From Thermomonospora catenispora (GTDB taxonomy: Bacteria; Actinomycetota; Actinomycetes; Streptosporangiales; Streptosporangiaceae), in the NCBI RefSeq assembly GCF_006363815.1, contig NZ_RRYT01000030.1, forward strand, positions 1 through 55,084: a stretch of 55,084 bases of DNA, in the 5' to 3' direction. The position numbers and the translations under genes are program-made. Under the pieces are notes generated by a model, which was not told the DNA's origin, searched no databases, and worked only from the letters and a program-made list of their open reading frames with translations. Within the stretch, counting starts at the first letter, position 1; the number at the start of each line of letters is the position of its first letter. Below, piece after piece: positions 16,141-25,435 of the stretch.

Positions 16141-16925
16141 CCGCCCCCGCCCCCGCCGTCCCCGGCACCGGGGCGCTGCGCGAGACCGGCAAGCTGTTCG
16201 CGCTGGCCGGGGCCGTGCTCTCCGGCATGTTCAAGCGGCCGTTCCAGGTCCGCGAGCTGATCGAGCAGTTCTGGTTCATCGCCAGCGTCACCATCCTGCC
16301 GACCGCGCTGGTGTCCATCCCCTTCGGCGCGGTCATCGCCCTGCAGGTCGGCTCGCTCACCCAGCAGCTCGGCGCCCAGTCCTTCACCGGCGCCGCCAGC
16401 GTGCTGGCGGTCATCCAGCAGGCCAGCCCGCTGATCGTGGCGCTGCTGATCTCCGGGGCGGGCGGCTCGGCGATCTGCGCCGACATCGGCTCCCGCAAGA
16501 TCCGCGAGGAGATCGACGCGATGACCGTGATGGGCGTCTCGCCCATCCAGCGGCTCATCGTCCCCCGGGTGCTGGCCTGCATGGGCGTCGCCGTGCTGCT
16601 CAACGGGCTGGTCTCGGTGGTCGGCGTGGCCGGCGGCTACTTCTTCAACGTGATCATGCAGGACGGCACGCCGGGCGCCTACCTGGCCAGCTTCTCGGCC
16701 CTGGCCCAGCTCCCCGACCTGTACATCAGCGAGATCAAGGCGCTGATCTTCGGCTTCATCGCCGGGGTGGTGGCCGCTCACCGAGGGCTGAACCCGCGCG
16801 GCGGTCCCAAGGGGGTCGGGGACGCGGTCAACCAGTCGGTGGTGATCGCGTTCCTGCTGCTGTTCTTCGTCAACCTGGTGCTCACGGCCATCTACCTGCA
16901 GGTCGTGCCGCCCAAGGGAAGCTGA
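16137..16925 (+). CDS. yrbE1A: Mce permease YrbEA
   Basis: 262 residues, an MlaE/YrbE-family integral membrane permease with about five or six helices. It contains the conserved loop EEIDAMTVMGVSPIQRLIVPR (residues 122-142) that contacts the ATPase. With YrbEB it forms the membrane channel to which the hexameric MCE proteins dock. It overlaps the ATPase gene (ATGA) and is followed seven bases later by yrbEB. Length is normal for the family. Confidence 0.92.
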   Translation: MTAPAPAVPGTGALRETGKLFALAGAVLSGMFKRPFQVRELIEQFWFIASVTILPTALVSIPFGAVIALQVGSLTQQLGAQSFTGAASVLAVIQQASPLIVALLISGAGGSAICADIGSRKIREEIDAMTVMGVSPIQRLIVPRVLACMGVAVLLNGLVSVVGVAGGYFFNVIMQDGTPGAYLASFSALAQLPDLYISEIKALIFGFIAGVVAAHRGLNPRGGPKGVGDAVNQSVVIAFLLLFFVNLVLTAIYLQVVPPKGS

Positions 16926-16932
16926 GGGGCCG

Positions 16933-17772
16933 ATGACCGTCATCAACGGCAGGCTCGGCCGGCAGCTCGACCGCCGGCTGAGCTGGTTGGACACGCTGGG
17001 CGACCAGCTCCTGTTCTATCTGCGGGCACTGGCCTGGACCCCCCGGGCGGTGCTGCGCTACACCCGCGAGATCCGCCGGCTGCTGGCCGAGGTCAGCTTC
17101 GGCAGCGGCGCGCTCGGCATCATCGGCGGCACCATCGGCGTGATGGTGGCGATGACCCTGTTCACCGGCACCGTGGTGGGCCTGCAGGGGTACGCGGCGC
17201 TCAACCAGATCGGCACCAGCGCCTTCACCGGGTTCGTGTCGGCCTACTTCAACACCCGGGAGATCGCCCCGCTTGTGGCCGGGCTGGCGCTCAGCGCCAC
17301 CGTCGGCGCCGGGTTCACCGCCCAGCTCGGCGCGATGCGGATCAACGAAGAGGTCGACGCGCTGGAGGGCATGGGCGTCTCCAGCATCCCCTACCTGGTC
17401 ACCACCCGCATCGTGGCGGGCTTCGTGGCGATCATCCCGCTGTACGGGATGGGGCTGCTGTCGTCCTACTTCGCCTCCCGGTTCGTCACCACCGTCTACA
17501 ACGGGCAGTCGGCCGGCACCTACGACCACTACTTCGGGCTGTTCCTCTCGCCGGTGGACGTGGTCTGGTCGTTCGGCAAGGTGCTGGTGTTCAGCGTGAT
17601 GGTGATCCTGGCGCACTGCTACTACGGCTACCGGGCGGTCGGCGGACCGGCCGGGGTGGGCGTGGCGGTCGGCCGCGCGGTCCGCACCGCGATCGTGCTG
17701 ATCAGCGTGACCGACTTCTTCCTGAGCCTGGCGATCTGGGGCGCGACCACGACCGTGAAGGTGGCGGGCTGA
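16933..17772 (+). CDS. yrbE1B: Mce permease YrbEB
   Basis: 279 residues, the second YrbE/MlaE permease. The conserved cytoplasmic loop is NEEVDALEGMGVSSIPYLVTTR (about residues 137-158). The N-terminal 30 residues are amphipathic (RRLSWLDTLGDQLLFYLRAL). The pairing of two distinct YrbE proteins is standard in actinobacterial mce loci. The stop overlaps mceA's start as TGATG. Confidence 0.92.
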   Translation: MTVINGRLGRQLDRRLSWLDTLGDQLLFYLRALAWTPRAVLRYTREIRRLLAEVSFGSGALGIIGGTIGVMVAMTLFTGTVVGLQGYAALNQIGTSAFTGFVSAYFNTREIAPLVAGLALSATVGAGFTAQLGAMRINEEVDALEGMGVSSIPYLVTTRIVAGFVAIIPLYGMGLLSSYFASRFVTTVYNGQSAGTYDHYFGLFLSPVDVVWSFGKVLVFSVMVILAHCYYGYRAVGGPAGVGVAVGRAVRTAIVLISVTDFFLSLAIWGATTTVKVAG

Positions 17773-19055
17773 TGGCGCGGAGCACGACCATGACCACCGT
17801 CGGCCGCAGGCTGCTGGGACTGGTGTTCCTGCTGGTGCTGGCGCTGCTGCTGTGGCTGTCGGTGGCGATCTACAACAAGAAGTTCTCCCCGGCGGACCTG
17901 GTCACCCTGCGCACCGGGGCGACCGGCAACGAGATGCACCGCAACGCCGACGTCAAGCTGCGCGGCGTGGTGGTCGGCCAGGTCCGCGAGATCGAATCCA
18001 CCGGCGACGGGGCGCGGCTGACGCTGGCGTTCAAACCCGGGATGCTCCGGCACGTCCCCGCCAACGTCACCGCCCAGATGCTGCCGACCACGCTGTTCGG
18101 CCAGCGGTACGTGGCGCTGATCCCGCCGGCCCAGCCCTCTCCCGAGCCGCTGCGGCCCGGCGCCGTGATCACCCAGGACCGCAGCCAGAACGCCATCGAG
18201 CTGGAACAGGTCCTGGAGAACGTGCTGCCGCTGCTGACCGCGGTCAAGCCGGAACGGCTGGCGGCCACCCTCACCGCCCTGGCCGACGCGCTGGAGGGAC
18301 GGGGCGAGGAGCTCGGCGAGACACTGGTGACGCTGGACGCGCACCTGAAGAAGTTCAACCCCCACCTCCCGCAGATGAACCGCGACCTGAAGGAGCTGGT
18401 GCGGGTCGGACACGCCTACGCCGAGGCCGCCCCCGACATCCTCGACGCGCTGGAGGACTTCGCGATCACCAGCCGCACCCTGGTCGACCAGCGCGCCGAG
18501 CTGAGCGAGCTGTACGGGACGGTCACCTCCACCTCCCGCTACCTGCGGGACTGGCTGATCGCCCACCGGGACCACCTGATCCTGCTGTCGGACCACAGCC
18601 GGCCGACGCTGGAGCTGCTGGCCCGCTACTCGCCGGCGTTCCCCTGCACGCTGCGGATGCTGCGGGACTTCGTGCCCGCCATGGACCGGGCCCTGGGCAA
18701 GGGCACCGACAGGCCCGGCCTGTCGGTCACCGTCAAGGTCGCCCCCTCCCGCGGCCGCTACCTGCCCGGACGGGACCGTCCCGTCTACAACGCCTCCGGT
18801 GGACCGCGCTGCTACTCGGTCCCCTACGACGGCGTCGGCACCGTCCCCGCCGGGAACCAGCTCACCTCGGCCTCCGCCGCCGACCCCGCCGGCGTCGACC
18901 GGCAGCGGCTCGGCCCCCCCAACTCCCCGGAGGAGAACCAGATCCTCAATGAACTGCTGGCCCCGCAGGTCGGCAAGCCCCACGACGAGCTCCCCGACTG
19001 GAGCAGCGTGCTGGTCGGCCCCGTCTACCGCGGAACGGAGGTGCGGCTGAAGTGA
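17772..19055 (+). CDS. mceA: MceA, lipid-shuttle subunit
   Basis: 427 residues. One N-terminal transmembrane helix (15-36, LLGLVFLLVLALLLWLSVAI) anchors it. The MCE/MlaD beta-barrel domain covers about 40-120 (MHRNADVKLRGVVVGQVREI, then TLFGQRYVALI), followed by a long helical region to about 300 that builds the tunnel through the periplasm-like space. The C-terminal 100 residues contain a Cys pair (PRCYS and earlier PCTLRM). It belongs with MceB-F in one heterohexameric complex that carries lipids or sterols inward. The substrate is not evident. Confidence 0.9.
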   Translation: MARSTTMTTVGRRLLGLVFLLVLALLLWLSVAIYNKKFSPADLVTLRTGATGNEMHRNADVKLRGVVVGQVREIESTGDGARLTLAFKPGMLRHVPANVTAQMLPTTLFGQRYVALIPPAQPSPEPLRPGAVITQDRSQNAIELEQVLENVLPLLTAVKPERLAATLTALADALEGRGEELGETLVTLDAHLKKFNPHLPQMNRDLKELVRVGHAYAEAAPDILDALEDFAITSRTLVDQRAELSELYGTVTSTSRYLRDWLIAHRDHLILLSDHSRPTLELLARYSPAFPCTLRMLRDFVPAMDRALGKGTDRPGLSVTVKVAPSRGRYLPGRDRPVYNASGGPRCYSVPYDGVGTVPAGNQLTSASAADPAGVDRQRLGPPNSPEENQILNELLAPQVGKPHDELPDWSSVLVGPVYRGTEVRLK

Positions 19056-20122
19056 GACGCCGAAGCATCGCCGGCCCGCTGACCAAGTCGATCGTGTTCA
19101 TCGTGGTGACCGTGGTGGCCACCGCCGTGCTGGCGGTCAGCATCGCCAACACCGGCGTCGGGAACACCGTCTCCTACAAGGCGCGGTTCACCGACACCAC
19201 CGGCCTGATCGTCGGCGACAGCGTCCGGATCGCGGGCGTGCGGGTCGGCCAGGTCGAGAAGATCCGGGTGGTGGACCGCAGGCTCGCCGAGGTCACCTTC
19301 AGCGTCGAACGCGACCGCAAGCTGCCGGCCACCACCACCGCCACGATCAAGTACCTGAACATGGTCGGGCAGCGGTTCATCGAACTGGGCCGCGGTGAGG
19401 GGCAAGCCAGCGGGACCACCGCCTTCATGAGGCCCGGCGACACCATCCCCGAACAGCGCACCACCCCCGCGCTGGACCTGACCGTGCTGTTCAACGGGTT
19501 CCAGCCGCTGTTCCAGGCGCTGTCGCCCAACGAGGTCAACAAGCTGGCCGGCGAACTGATCGCGGTCTTCCAGGGCGAAGGCGCCACCGTGGAGTCGCTG
19601 ATCGCCACGGTCGGCTCGCTGACCACCACGCTGGCCAACAAGGACCAGGTCATCGGGCAGGTCATCGACAACCTCACCACGGTGATCGAGACGATCAACG
19701 ACCGTGAGGGCCAGTTCGTCCAGCTGATCACCACGCTGCGGCGGCTGGTGCACGGCTTCGCGGCCGACCGGAAGGCGTTCGGCGAGGCCATCACCGCGCT
19801 CGGCGACCTGGCCGACACCACCGCCGGCCTGCTGCGCGACTCCCGCCACCCGATCGCCCAGGACATCCGGCAACTGGACCGGCTGTCGCGGAACCTCCTC
19901 GACCACGAGGCCACCGTGGAGACCTTCCTGCAGCGCCTGCCGGTGAAGCTGCAGACGATCGGGCGGGTCGCCTCCTACGGCTCGTGGCTCAACTTCTACC
20001 TGTGCGAGGCCAAGGTGACGGGCGCGGAGTGGAACACCGACGACACCGGCCTGCTGGCGCCCACCCCGTCCGGCCCGCCGCCCACCGGGCTCCCGCTGGT
20101 CGACCACCCGAGGTGCAAGTGA
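19052..20122 (+). CDS. mceB: MceB
   Basis: 356 residues from a GTG overlapping mceA's stop (GTGA). Transmembrane helix about 10-30 (VFIVVTVVATAVLAVSIANT). MCE domain about 38-115 (FTDTTGLIVGDSVRIAGVRV, then LNMVGQRFIELGRG). Helical tunnel region to about 320 with coiled-coil-like heptads, ending in a short Pro-rich tail with Cys (LCEAK and HPRCK). A second subunit of the Mce complex. The stop overlaps mceC (TGATG). Confidence 0.9.
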   Translation: MRRRSIAGPLTKSIVFIVVTVVATAVLAVSIANTGVGNTVSYKARFTDTTGLIVGDSVRIAGVRVGQVEKIRVVDRRLAEVTFSVERDRKLPATTTATIKYLNMVGQRFIELGRGEGQASGTTAFMRPGDTIPEQRTTPALDLTVLFNGFQPLFQALSPNEVNKLAGELIAVFQGEGATVESLIATVGSLTTTLANKDQVIGQVIDNLTTVIETINDREGQFVQLITTLRRLVHGFAADRKAFGEAITALGDLADTTAGLLRDSRHPIAQDIRQLDRLSRNLLDHEATVETFLQRLPVKLQTIGRVASYGSWLNFYLCEAKVTGAEWNTDDTGLLAPTPSGPPPTGLPLVDHPRCK

Positions 20123-21150
20123 TGAAGCCGATCACCGAACGCAACCCGGTTCCGATCGCGGTGATCGGGCTGGTGCTGCTGCTGATCCTGGGCCTGGTGG
20201 CCTACCGCGCCGACGACCTGCCGGTGATCGGCGGCGGCACCACCTACACCGCCCACTTCTCCGAGGCCGCCGGACTGAACACCAGCAGCGAGGTCCGCGT
20301 CGCCGGAGTGAAGGTCGGCAAGGTCACCGGGGTCGAACTCGACCGCGGCAAGGTCAAGGTCAGCTTCCGGGTCAAGGACGTGTGGATCGGCGACCAGAGC
20401 CTGGCGGCGATCTCCATCCAGACCCTGCTCGGCGACAAGTACCTGGCGATCACCCCGCTCGGCGGCGCCCCCCAGGACCCCCGCAAGACCATCCCGCTGG
20501 AGCGGACCCGCGCCCCCTACGACGTCACCGAGGCGTTCCAGGAGCTGGGCCGCACGGCCGGGCAGTTGGACACCGAGAAGGTCGCCGAGAGCCTGCGGGT
20601 GATCTCCGACACCTTCAAGGACACCCCGGCCGACGTGCGCAAGGCGCTCGACGGGATGACCGCGCTGTCGAAGACGATCTCCTCCCGCGACGACCGGCTG
20701 GCCCGGCTGCTGCAGGGCTCCGACCGGCTCACCGGCACCCTGGCCAACCAGAACGCGCAGTTCGAGGCGTTGCTGAAGGACGGCAACCTGCTGCTGGAGG
20801 AGCTGCGGCTGCGGCGCGAGGCCATCCACCGGCTGCTGGTGGCCACCCGGGAGCTGTCCCGCCAGATCATCGGGCTGGTCGAGGACGCCGAGAAGAACCG
20901 CATCCGGCCGATGCTGCAGTCGCTGGACCGGGTCACCGACATCCTCAAGGCCAACCAGCAGAGCCTGGACAAGGCGCTGGCCACCGTCGGGCCGTACTTC
21001 CGGCTGGCCAACAACGCGCTGGGCAACGGCCGCTGGACCGACAGCTACCTGTGCGGCCTGATCACCCCGGAACTGCTGCGGGACACCCCGTACGAGGGCA
21101 ACACGCCGCCTGAGGGCTGCATGCCGCCCAAGGTCGGAGGCGAGGGCTGA
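20122..21150 (+). CDS. mceC: MceC
   Basis: 342 residues from the ATG at 20122, which overlaps the mceB stop. The frame extends further upstream but only inside mceB. Transmembrane helix about 10-30 (IAVIGLVLLLILGLVAYRAD), MCE domain about 37-115 (FSEAAGLNTSSEVRVAGVKV, then TLLGDKYLAITP), helical region to about 310. The C-terminus has two short Cys-containing motifs (YLCGL, EGCMPP). The stop overlaps mceD (TGATG). Confidence 0.9.
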   Translation: MKPITERNPVPIAVIGLVLLLILGLVAYRADDLPVIGGGTTYTAHFSEAAGLNTSSEVRVAGVKVGKVTGVELDRGKVKVSFRVKDVWIGDQSLAAISIQTLLGDKYLAITPLGGAPQDPRKTIPLERTRAPYDVTEAFQELGRTAGQLDTEKVAESLRVISDTFKDTPADVRKALDGMTALSKTISSRDDRLARLLQGSDRLTGTLANQNAQFEALLKDGNLLLEELRLRREAIHRLLVATRELSRQIIGLVEDAEKNRIRPMLQSLDRVTDILKANQQSLDKALATVGPYFRLANNALGNGRWTDSYLCGLITPELLRDTPYEGNTPPEGCMPPKVGGEG

Positions 21151-22331
21151 TGGCGAACATGGGACGAGAACGCCTGGTCGGACGGACGCTCGCGGCGGGC
21201 GTGGCGCTGCTGGCGGCGCTGGTGGTGATCGCGTTCATCGTGGCGCCCGAGGGCGGCATCCGGATCGAGGCCTTCTTCCCCCGGGCGGTCGGCGTCTACG
21301 AGGGCTCGGACGTGCGGGTGCTGGGGGTGCGGGTCGGCGAGATCGAGTCGATCGACCCGATCGGCAAGGAGGTCAAGATCACCCTGCGGGTCGACGAGGG
21401 CGTCGAGGTGCCCGCCGACGCCCGCGCCGTGGTGGTCGCCCCCAGCGTGGTCGCCGACCGGTACGTGCAGCTCACCCCCGCCTACACCGGCGGGCCCCAG
21501 ATGCGCGACGGCGCGGTCATCCCCGCCTCCCGCACCGCCGTCCCGGTCGAGATCGACCAGCTCTATGAGAGCCTCACCCGGCTCACCGACTCGCTCGGCC
21601 CCGACGGGGTCAACTCCACCGGGGCGCTGTCGGACGCGCTGCGCACGGGCGAGGCCAACCTCCGCAGCAACGGCGAGGCCATCGCCGACCTGATCCGCGA
21701 GGTCGGGCAGGCCACCCGGACCCTGTCGGGCACCAGCGACCAGTTCTTCGGCACGCTGGAGAGCCTGCAGAAGTTCACCACCATGCTGAAGAACAACGAC
21801 GCCCAGGTCAGCCGGGCCGAGCGGCAACTGGCGGAGGTCAACGAGTTCCTGGCCGCCGACCGCGAGGAGCTGGTGGGGGCGCTGCGCGAACTGGCCGTCG
21901 CGCTGCGCGAGCTGGAGCGGTTCGTGCGGGAGAACCGGACGCTGCTGCACAAGAACGTCGACAAGCTCGCCGACATCACCCAGGTGCTGGTCAAGCAGCG
22001 GGCCTCGCTGGCGGAGATGATGGACGTCGCCCCGCTGGCCGCCGGGAACCTGGTGAACGCCTACGACCCGGTGACCCGCTCCATCCTCGGCCGAGGCAAC
22101 CTCAACGAGATCAGCCTCGGCGGCACCCGCGCCACCACCACCTCCGCCCCGCTCGGCCGGCAGCTGTGCGGCGACGTCGACGCCGACTCCGCGCTCGGCG
22201 AGCTGTGCGCCAAGCACCGGCTCGGGCCGCAGGACCTGGTGCCGCTGTCACGCGAGCAGGCGCGCAACGCTCCGCCGCTGCCGCTGCCGGCGGCCGGCGA
22301 CGTGTACGGGCAGAAGGGGGACCGCCGGTGA
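21150..22331 (+). CDS. mceD: MceD
   Basis: 393 residues. Transmembrane helix about 9-30 (LAAGVALLAALVVIAFIVAP), MCE domain about 36-115 (FPRAVGVYEGSDVRVLGVRV, then PSVVADRYVQLTPAY), a helical tunnel to about 310, and a disordered tail (SLGGTRATTTSAPLG). It keeps GVRVGEIESI, the Mce signature loop. The stop overlaps the mceE GTG (GTGA). Confidence 0.9.
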   Translation: MANMGRERLVGRTLAAGVALLAALVVIAFIVAPEGGIRIEAFFPRAVGVYEGSDVRVLGVRVGEIESIDPIGKEVKITLRVDEGVEVPADARAVVVAPSVVADRYVQLTPAYTGGPQMRDGAVIPASRTAVPVEIDQLYESLTRLTDSLGPDGVNSTGALSDALRTGEANLRSNGEAIADLIREVGQATRTLSGTSDQFFGTLESLQKFTTMLKNNDAQVSRAERQLAEVNEFLAADREELVGALRELAVALRELERFVRENRTLLHKNVDKLADITQVLVKQRASLAEMMDVAPLAAGNLVNAYDPVTRSILGRGNLNEISLGGTRATTTSAPLGRQLCGDVDADSALGELCAKHRLGPQDLVPLSREQARNAPPLPLPAAGDVYGQKGDRR

Positions 22332-23647
22332 GACGTCCCATCGTCAAGACGATCGTGGCCGGGCTGGCGTTGGCGCTGGCCGCCGGATGCAGCACCGGAG
22401 ACGGCGGCTACCGCGGCATCTACGACCTGCCGCTGCCCGGCGGCGCCGACGTGGGCGACGACCCCTACACGGTGAAGGCGCGCTTCGACAACGTGCTCAG
22501 CCTCGTCCCCCACGCGGCGGTACGGGTCAACGACGTGGCGGTCGGCCGGGTCACCGACATCACCCTGCCCAAGGACGGCTGGCAGGCCGAGGTCACCATG
22601 GTGATCAACCGGAAGGTCCGGCTGCCCGCCAACGCCATCGCCCGGCTGGAGCAGTCCAGCCTGCTGGGCGAGAAGTACATCCAGCTCATGCCGCCGCCCG
22701 ACGGCACCGCCCAGGGCACCCTGCGCGACGGCGCGGTGATCCCCGAAGACCGCACCAACCGCTACCCGGAGGTCGAAGAGGTCTTCGGCGCGCTGTCGAT
22801 GCTGCTCAACGGAGGCGGGATCGCCCAGCTCCAGACCATCACCCGGGAGCTGAACCGGGCGCTGGAGGGCAACGAGCCGCAGATCCGCTCCATGCTCAAG
22901 CGGGTCAACGAGCTGACCTCCACGCTGAACGACCACGCCGACGACATCACCGCCGCGCTGGACGCCATCGACCGGCTCTCGGCCACCCTGGCGTCCCGCA
23001 AACAGCAGATCAACGTGGCATTGGGCGACATCGCACCCGGCCTGGACGTGCTGGAGGACCAGCGCGGCCAGCTGATGACGATGCTGCGGGCGCTGGAGGA
23101 CCTCGGCGAGGTCGCCGTCGACGTGATCGAGAAGAGCAAGGACGACATCGTCGCCGACCTGCGGGCGCTGGCGCCGATCCTGCAGCGGCTGGCCGACGCC
23201 GGCAGCGCCCTGCCCAAGTCGCTGGAGGTGCTGCTGACCTACCCGTTCACCGACCAGGTGCTGAACGCCGTCAAGGGCGACTACCTCAACGTGTACCTGT
23301 CGACGACCGCGATCGACGGCTTCTCGATCATCCCGTTCATCACCTGCGGACAGGTCGGCGACAATGACGACTTCGCCGACCGGCACGAGGGCTGCAAGGA
23401 CGGCCCGGCCGCCGGCGGCCGGGCGAAGACCATGAAGCTCAAGCACGCCCCGCTGCCGCTGCCCTCCGTCGGCGTCCCGACCACCACCGCGTCCTCGCCC
23501 GAGGGCACCGCCACGCCGCGGCGGACCTCCTCGCCCACCACGCCGGCCGGCACGGCGCCCGGGACGGGCACCGCCACGCCGACCTCCCCGGCGGGAACGT
23601 CGCCCAGCGCGCCGCCGGCGGCCACCCCCCACGCTGGAGGCAACTGA
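22328..23647 (+). CDS. mceE: MceE lipoprotein
   Basis: 439 residues from the GTG at 22328, in the usual overlap with mceD. A lipobox (ALALAAGC, Cys near residue 19) shows it is a lipoprotein, as MceE (LprK-type) usually is, instead of having a transmembrane helix. MCE domain about 45-125 (VNDVAVGRVTDITLPKDGWQ, then SSLLGEKYIQLMPPP), helical region to about 330, then a Pro/Thr/Ser-rich tail of about 60 residues. It probably caps or completes the hexamer. Confidence 0.9.
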   Translation: MRRPIVKTIVAGLALALAAGCSTGDGGYRGIYDLPLPGGADVGDDPYTVKARFDNVLSLVPHAAVRVNDVAVGRVTDITLPKDGWQAEVTMVINRKVRLPANAIARLEQSSLLGEKYIQLMPPPDGTAQGTLRDGAVIPEDRTNRYPEVEEVFGALSMLLNGGGIAQLQTITRELNRALEGNEPQIRSMLKRVNELTSTLNDHADDITAALDAIDRLSATLASRKQQINVALGDIAPGLDVLEDQRGQLMTMLRALEDLGEVAVDVIEKSKDDIVADLRALAPILQRLADAGSALPKSLEVLLTYPFTDQVLNAVKGDYLNVYLSTTAIDGFSIIPFITCGQVGDNDDFADRHEGCKDGPAAGGRAKTMKLKHAPLPLPSVGVPTTTASSPEGTATPRRTSSPTTPAGTAPGTGTATPTSPAGTSPSAPPAATPHAGGN

Positions 23648-24900
23648 TGCTGACCCTCGGCACCAGGCTGAAGAACTACGCGTTCCTCGTGCTGAGCATC
23701 GTGGTGATCTCCTACGTGGGGATCCGGTACGCCGACCTGTCCCGCTACGTCGGGATCCGCGACTACTACGTGGTCAAGGTCGAGCTCGCCGAGACCGGCG
23801 GCCTGTACACCAACGCCGACGTCACCTATCGGGGAGTGTCGGTCGGCCGGGTCGGGCCGATGGAGCTGACCGACCAGGGGCTGCGCGCGGAACTGCGCAT
23901 CCGGCGGTCCGCGCCGAAGATCCCCGCCCGGCTGCGCGCCGTGGTCTCCAACCTCTCGGCGGTCGGCGAGCAGTACATCGACCTGCGGCCGGAGACCTCC
24001 GAAGGCCCCTACCTGCGCGAGGGGTCGGTGATCCCGCAGGCGATGACCGCCACCCCCGCCCCGGTCACCAACCTGCTGACCAGCCTGAACGACTTCGCCG
24101 CCTCGGTGCCGCTGGAGTCGCTGCGGGTGGTGGTCGACGAATTCGGCAGGGCCTTCGAGGGACAGGGCCCCAACCTGCAGGCGCTGCTGGACACCAGCCG
24201 GGAGTTCATCAACGCCGCCGACACCGCGCTGCCCACCACCAGCCGGCTGATCATCGACGGGGAGACGGTGCTGCGGACGCAGAGCGCCCAGAGCGACGCG
24301 CTCAAGTCGTTCGCCGCCAACGCCCGGCTGCTGGCCGACCGGCTCGGCCGCGCCGACGCCGACCTGCGTCGGCTCATCGTCACCGCCCCGGAGGCCGCCA
24401 CTCGTTACACCGAGCTGCTCCGGGAGCTGGATCCGGAGTTCAGCGTGCTGGTCGCCAACCTGCTGACGACCTCCGACCTGGCGCTGACCCGCCAGCGGGG
24501 GATCGAGGAGCTGATGGTGCGGCTGCCGCAGGCGGTGGCGGTCGGCTCCACGGCGATCACCCCGCGCGGCGCCAACTTCGGGATGGCGTTGACGTTCTTC
24601 TCCCCGCTGCCGTGCGTGCGCGGCTATGAGGGGACCGTCTACCGCAACGGCAACAACATCACCGCCGGGCCGGCGTTCAACACCGCCGCCCGCTGCACCG
24701 AGCCGGCCTCCAGCGGCAAGAACGTCCGCGGCTCCGCCAACGCCCCGCGCGGACCGGTGCCGCCGGCGCGCGTCCCCAACCCGGTGGACGCCCGGGTCAC
24801 CTCCAGCGGCCTGCCGGGCGCCCTGGGGCTGCCGTCGGTGGAGACGGGGGCGACCGACATGAGCGGGCTGCTCGGGCTGAGCGGATGGGCGGTCCGATGA
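23647..24900 (+). CDS. mceF: MceF
   Basis: 417 residues, the sixth MCE subunit. Transmembrane helix about 9-27 (NYAFLVLSIVVISYVGIRYA), MCE domain about 38-115 (LAETGGLYTNADVTYRGVSV, then NLSAVGEQYIDLRPE), long helical region, and a C-terminal part with Cys pair (PCVRG, AARCTE). ATG overlaps the mceE stop; its own stop overlaps the next gene (ATGA). This completes a canonical A-F set. Confidence 0.9.
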   Translation: MLTLGTRLKNYAFLVLSIVVISYVGIRYADLSRYVGIRDYYVVKVELAETGGLYTNADVTYRGVSVGRVGPMELTDQGLRAELRIRRSAPKIPARLRAVVSNLSAVGEQYIDLRPETSEGPYLREGSVIPQAMTATPAPVTNLLTSLNDFAASVPLESLRVVVDEFGRAFEGQGPNLQALLDTSREFINAADTALPTTSRLIIDGETVLRTQSAQSDALKSFAANARLLADRLGRADADLRRLIVTAPEAATRYTELLRELDPEFSVLVANLLTTSDLALTRQRGIEELMVRLPQAVAVGSTAITPRGANFGMALTFFSPLPCVRGYEGTVYRNGNNITAGPAFNTAARCTEPASSGKNVRGSANAPRGPVPPARVPNPVDARVTSSGLPGALGLPSVETGATDMSGLLGLSGWAVR

Positions 24901-25433
24901 AGGAGACGCTGTCCACGGTGCTGAAGGCGCTCCGCGGCCGGGCCGTCGGGCGGATCGTCCTCGCGGTCGCGGTGGTGTTCGCCGCCTGCGGCGGCTGGTC
25001 GTACTGGCGGGCCTCCCAGGACGAGGCGATCAACTTCGGCGCCGAACGCGACCGGGTGCTGGAGGCCGGCAAACAGGCCGTCGCGGTGCTCAACACCATC
25101 GACTCCGCGCAGGCCGAACGGGATCTGCGGGCCTGGCTGGAGGCCTCCACCGGCTCGCTGCGCACCGAGCTGGAACGCGCCCGCCCGCAGCACCTGCAGC
25201 GGGTGCAGCAGATGAAGACCAGCACCCGCGGCACCGTCACCGACGCCGCCGTCACCCAGCTGGACACGCGGGCCGGCACCGCCCGGATGATCGCGATGGT
25301 CCGCATCGAGGTGACGCCGGCCTCCGGCGGCGGTGCCACCATTGAACGCAAACGCTTCGAGGCGGGCCTGTCCCGTACCTCTGAGGGCTGGAAGCTCCAG
25401 TCGCTCACCGCGATCCCGGTCAACACGAGCTGA
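24897..25433 (+). CDS. Mce-associated membrane protein, type A (copy 1)
   Basis: 178 residues from the ATG overlapping mceF's stop. One helix near 21-38 (VLAVAVVFAACGGWSYW). The outer domain is predominantly helical, then beta, like Mas/VirB8-type Mce-associated proteins (NTF2-like fold). The hallmarks DRVLEAGKQAVAVLNTIDS, TQLDTRAG and EGWKLQSL recur in the protein at 26414, so these two are paralogs. Mas proteins help assemble or stabilise Mce complexes. Confidence 0.8.
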   Translation: MKETLSTVLKALRGRAVGRIVLAVAVVFAACGGWSYWRASQDEAINFGAERDRVLEAGKQAVAVLNTIDSAQAERDLRAWLEASTGSLRTELERARPQHLQRVQQMKTSTRGTVTDAAVTQLDTRAGTARMIAMVRIEVTPASGGGATIERKRFEAGLSRTSEGWKLQSLTAIPVNTS

Positions 25434-25435
25434 CC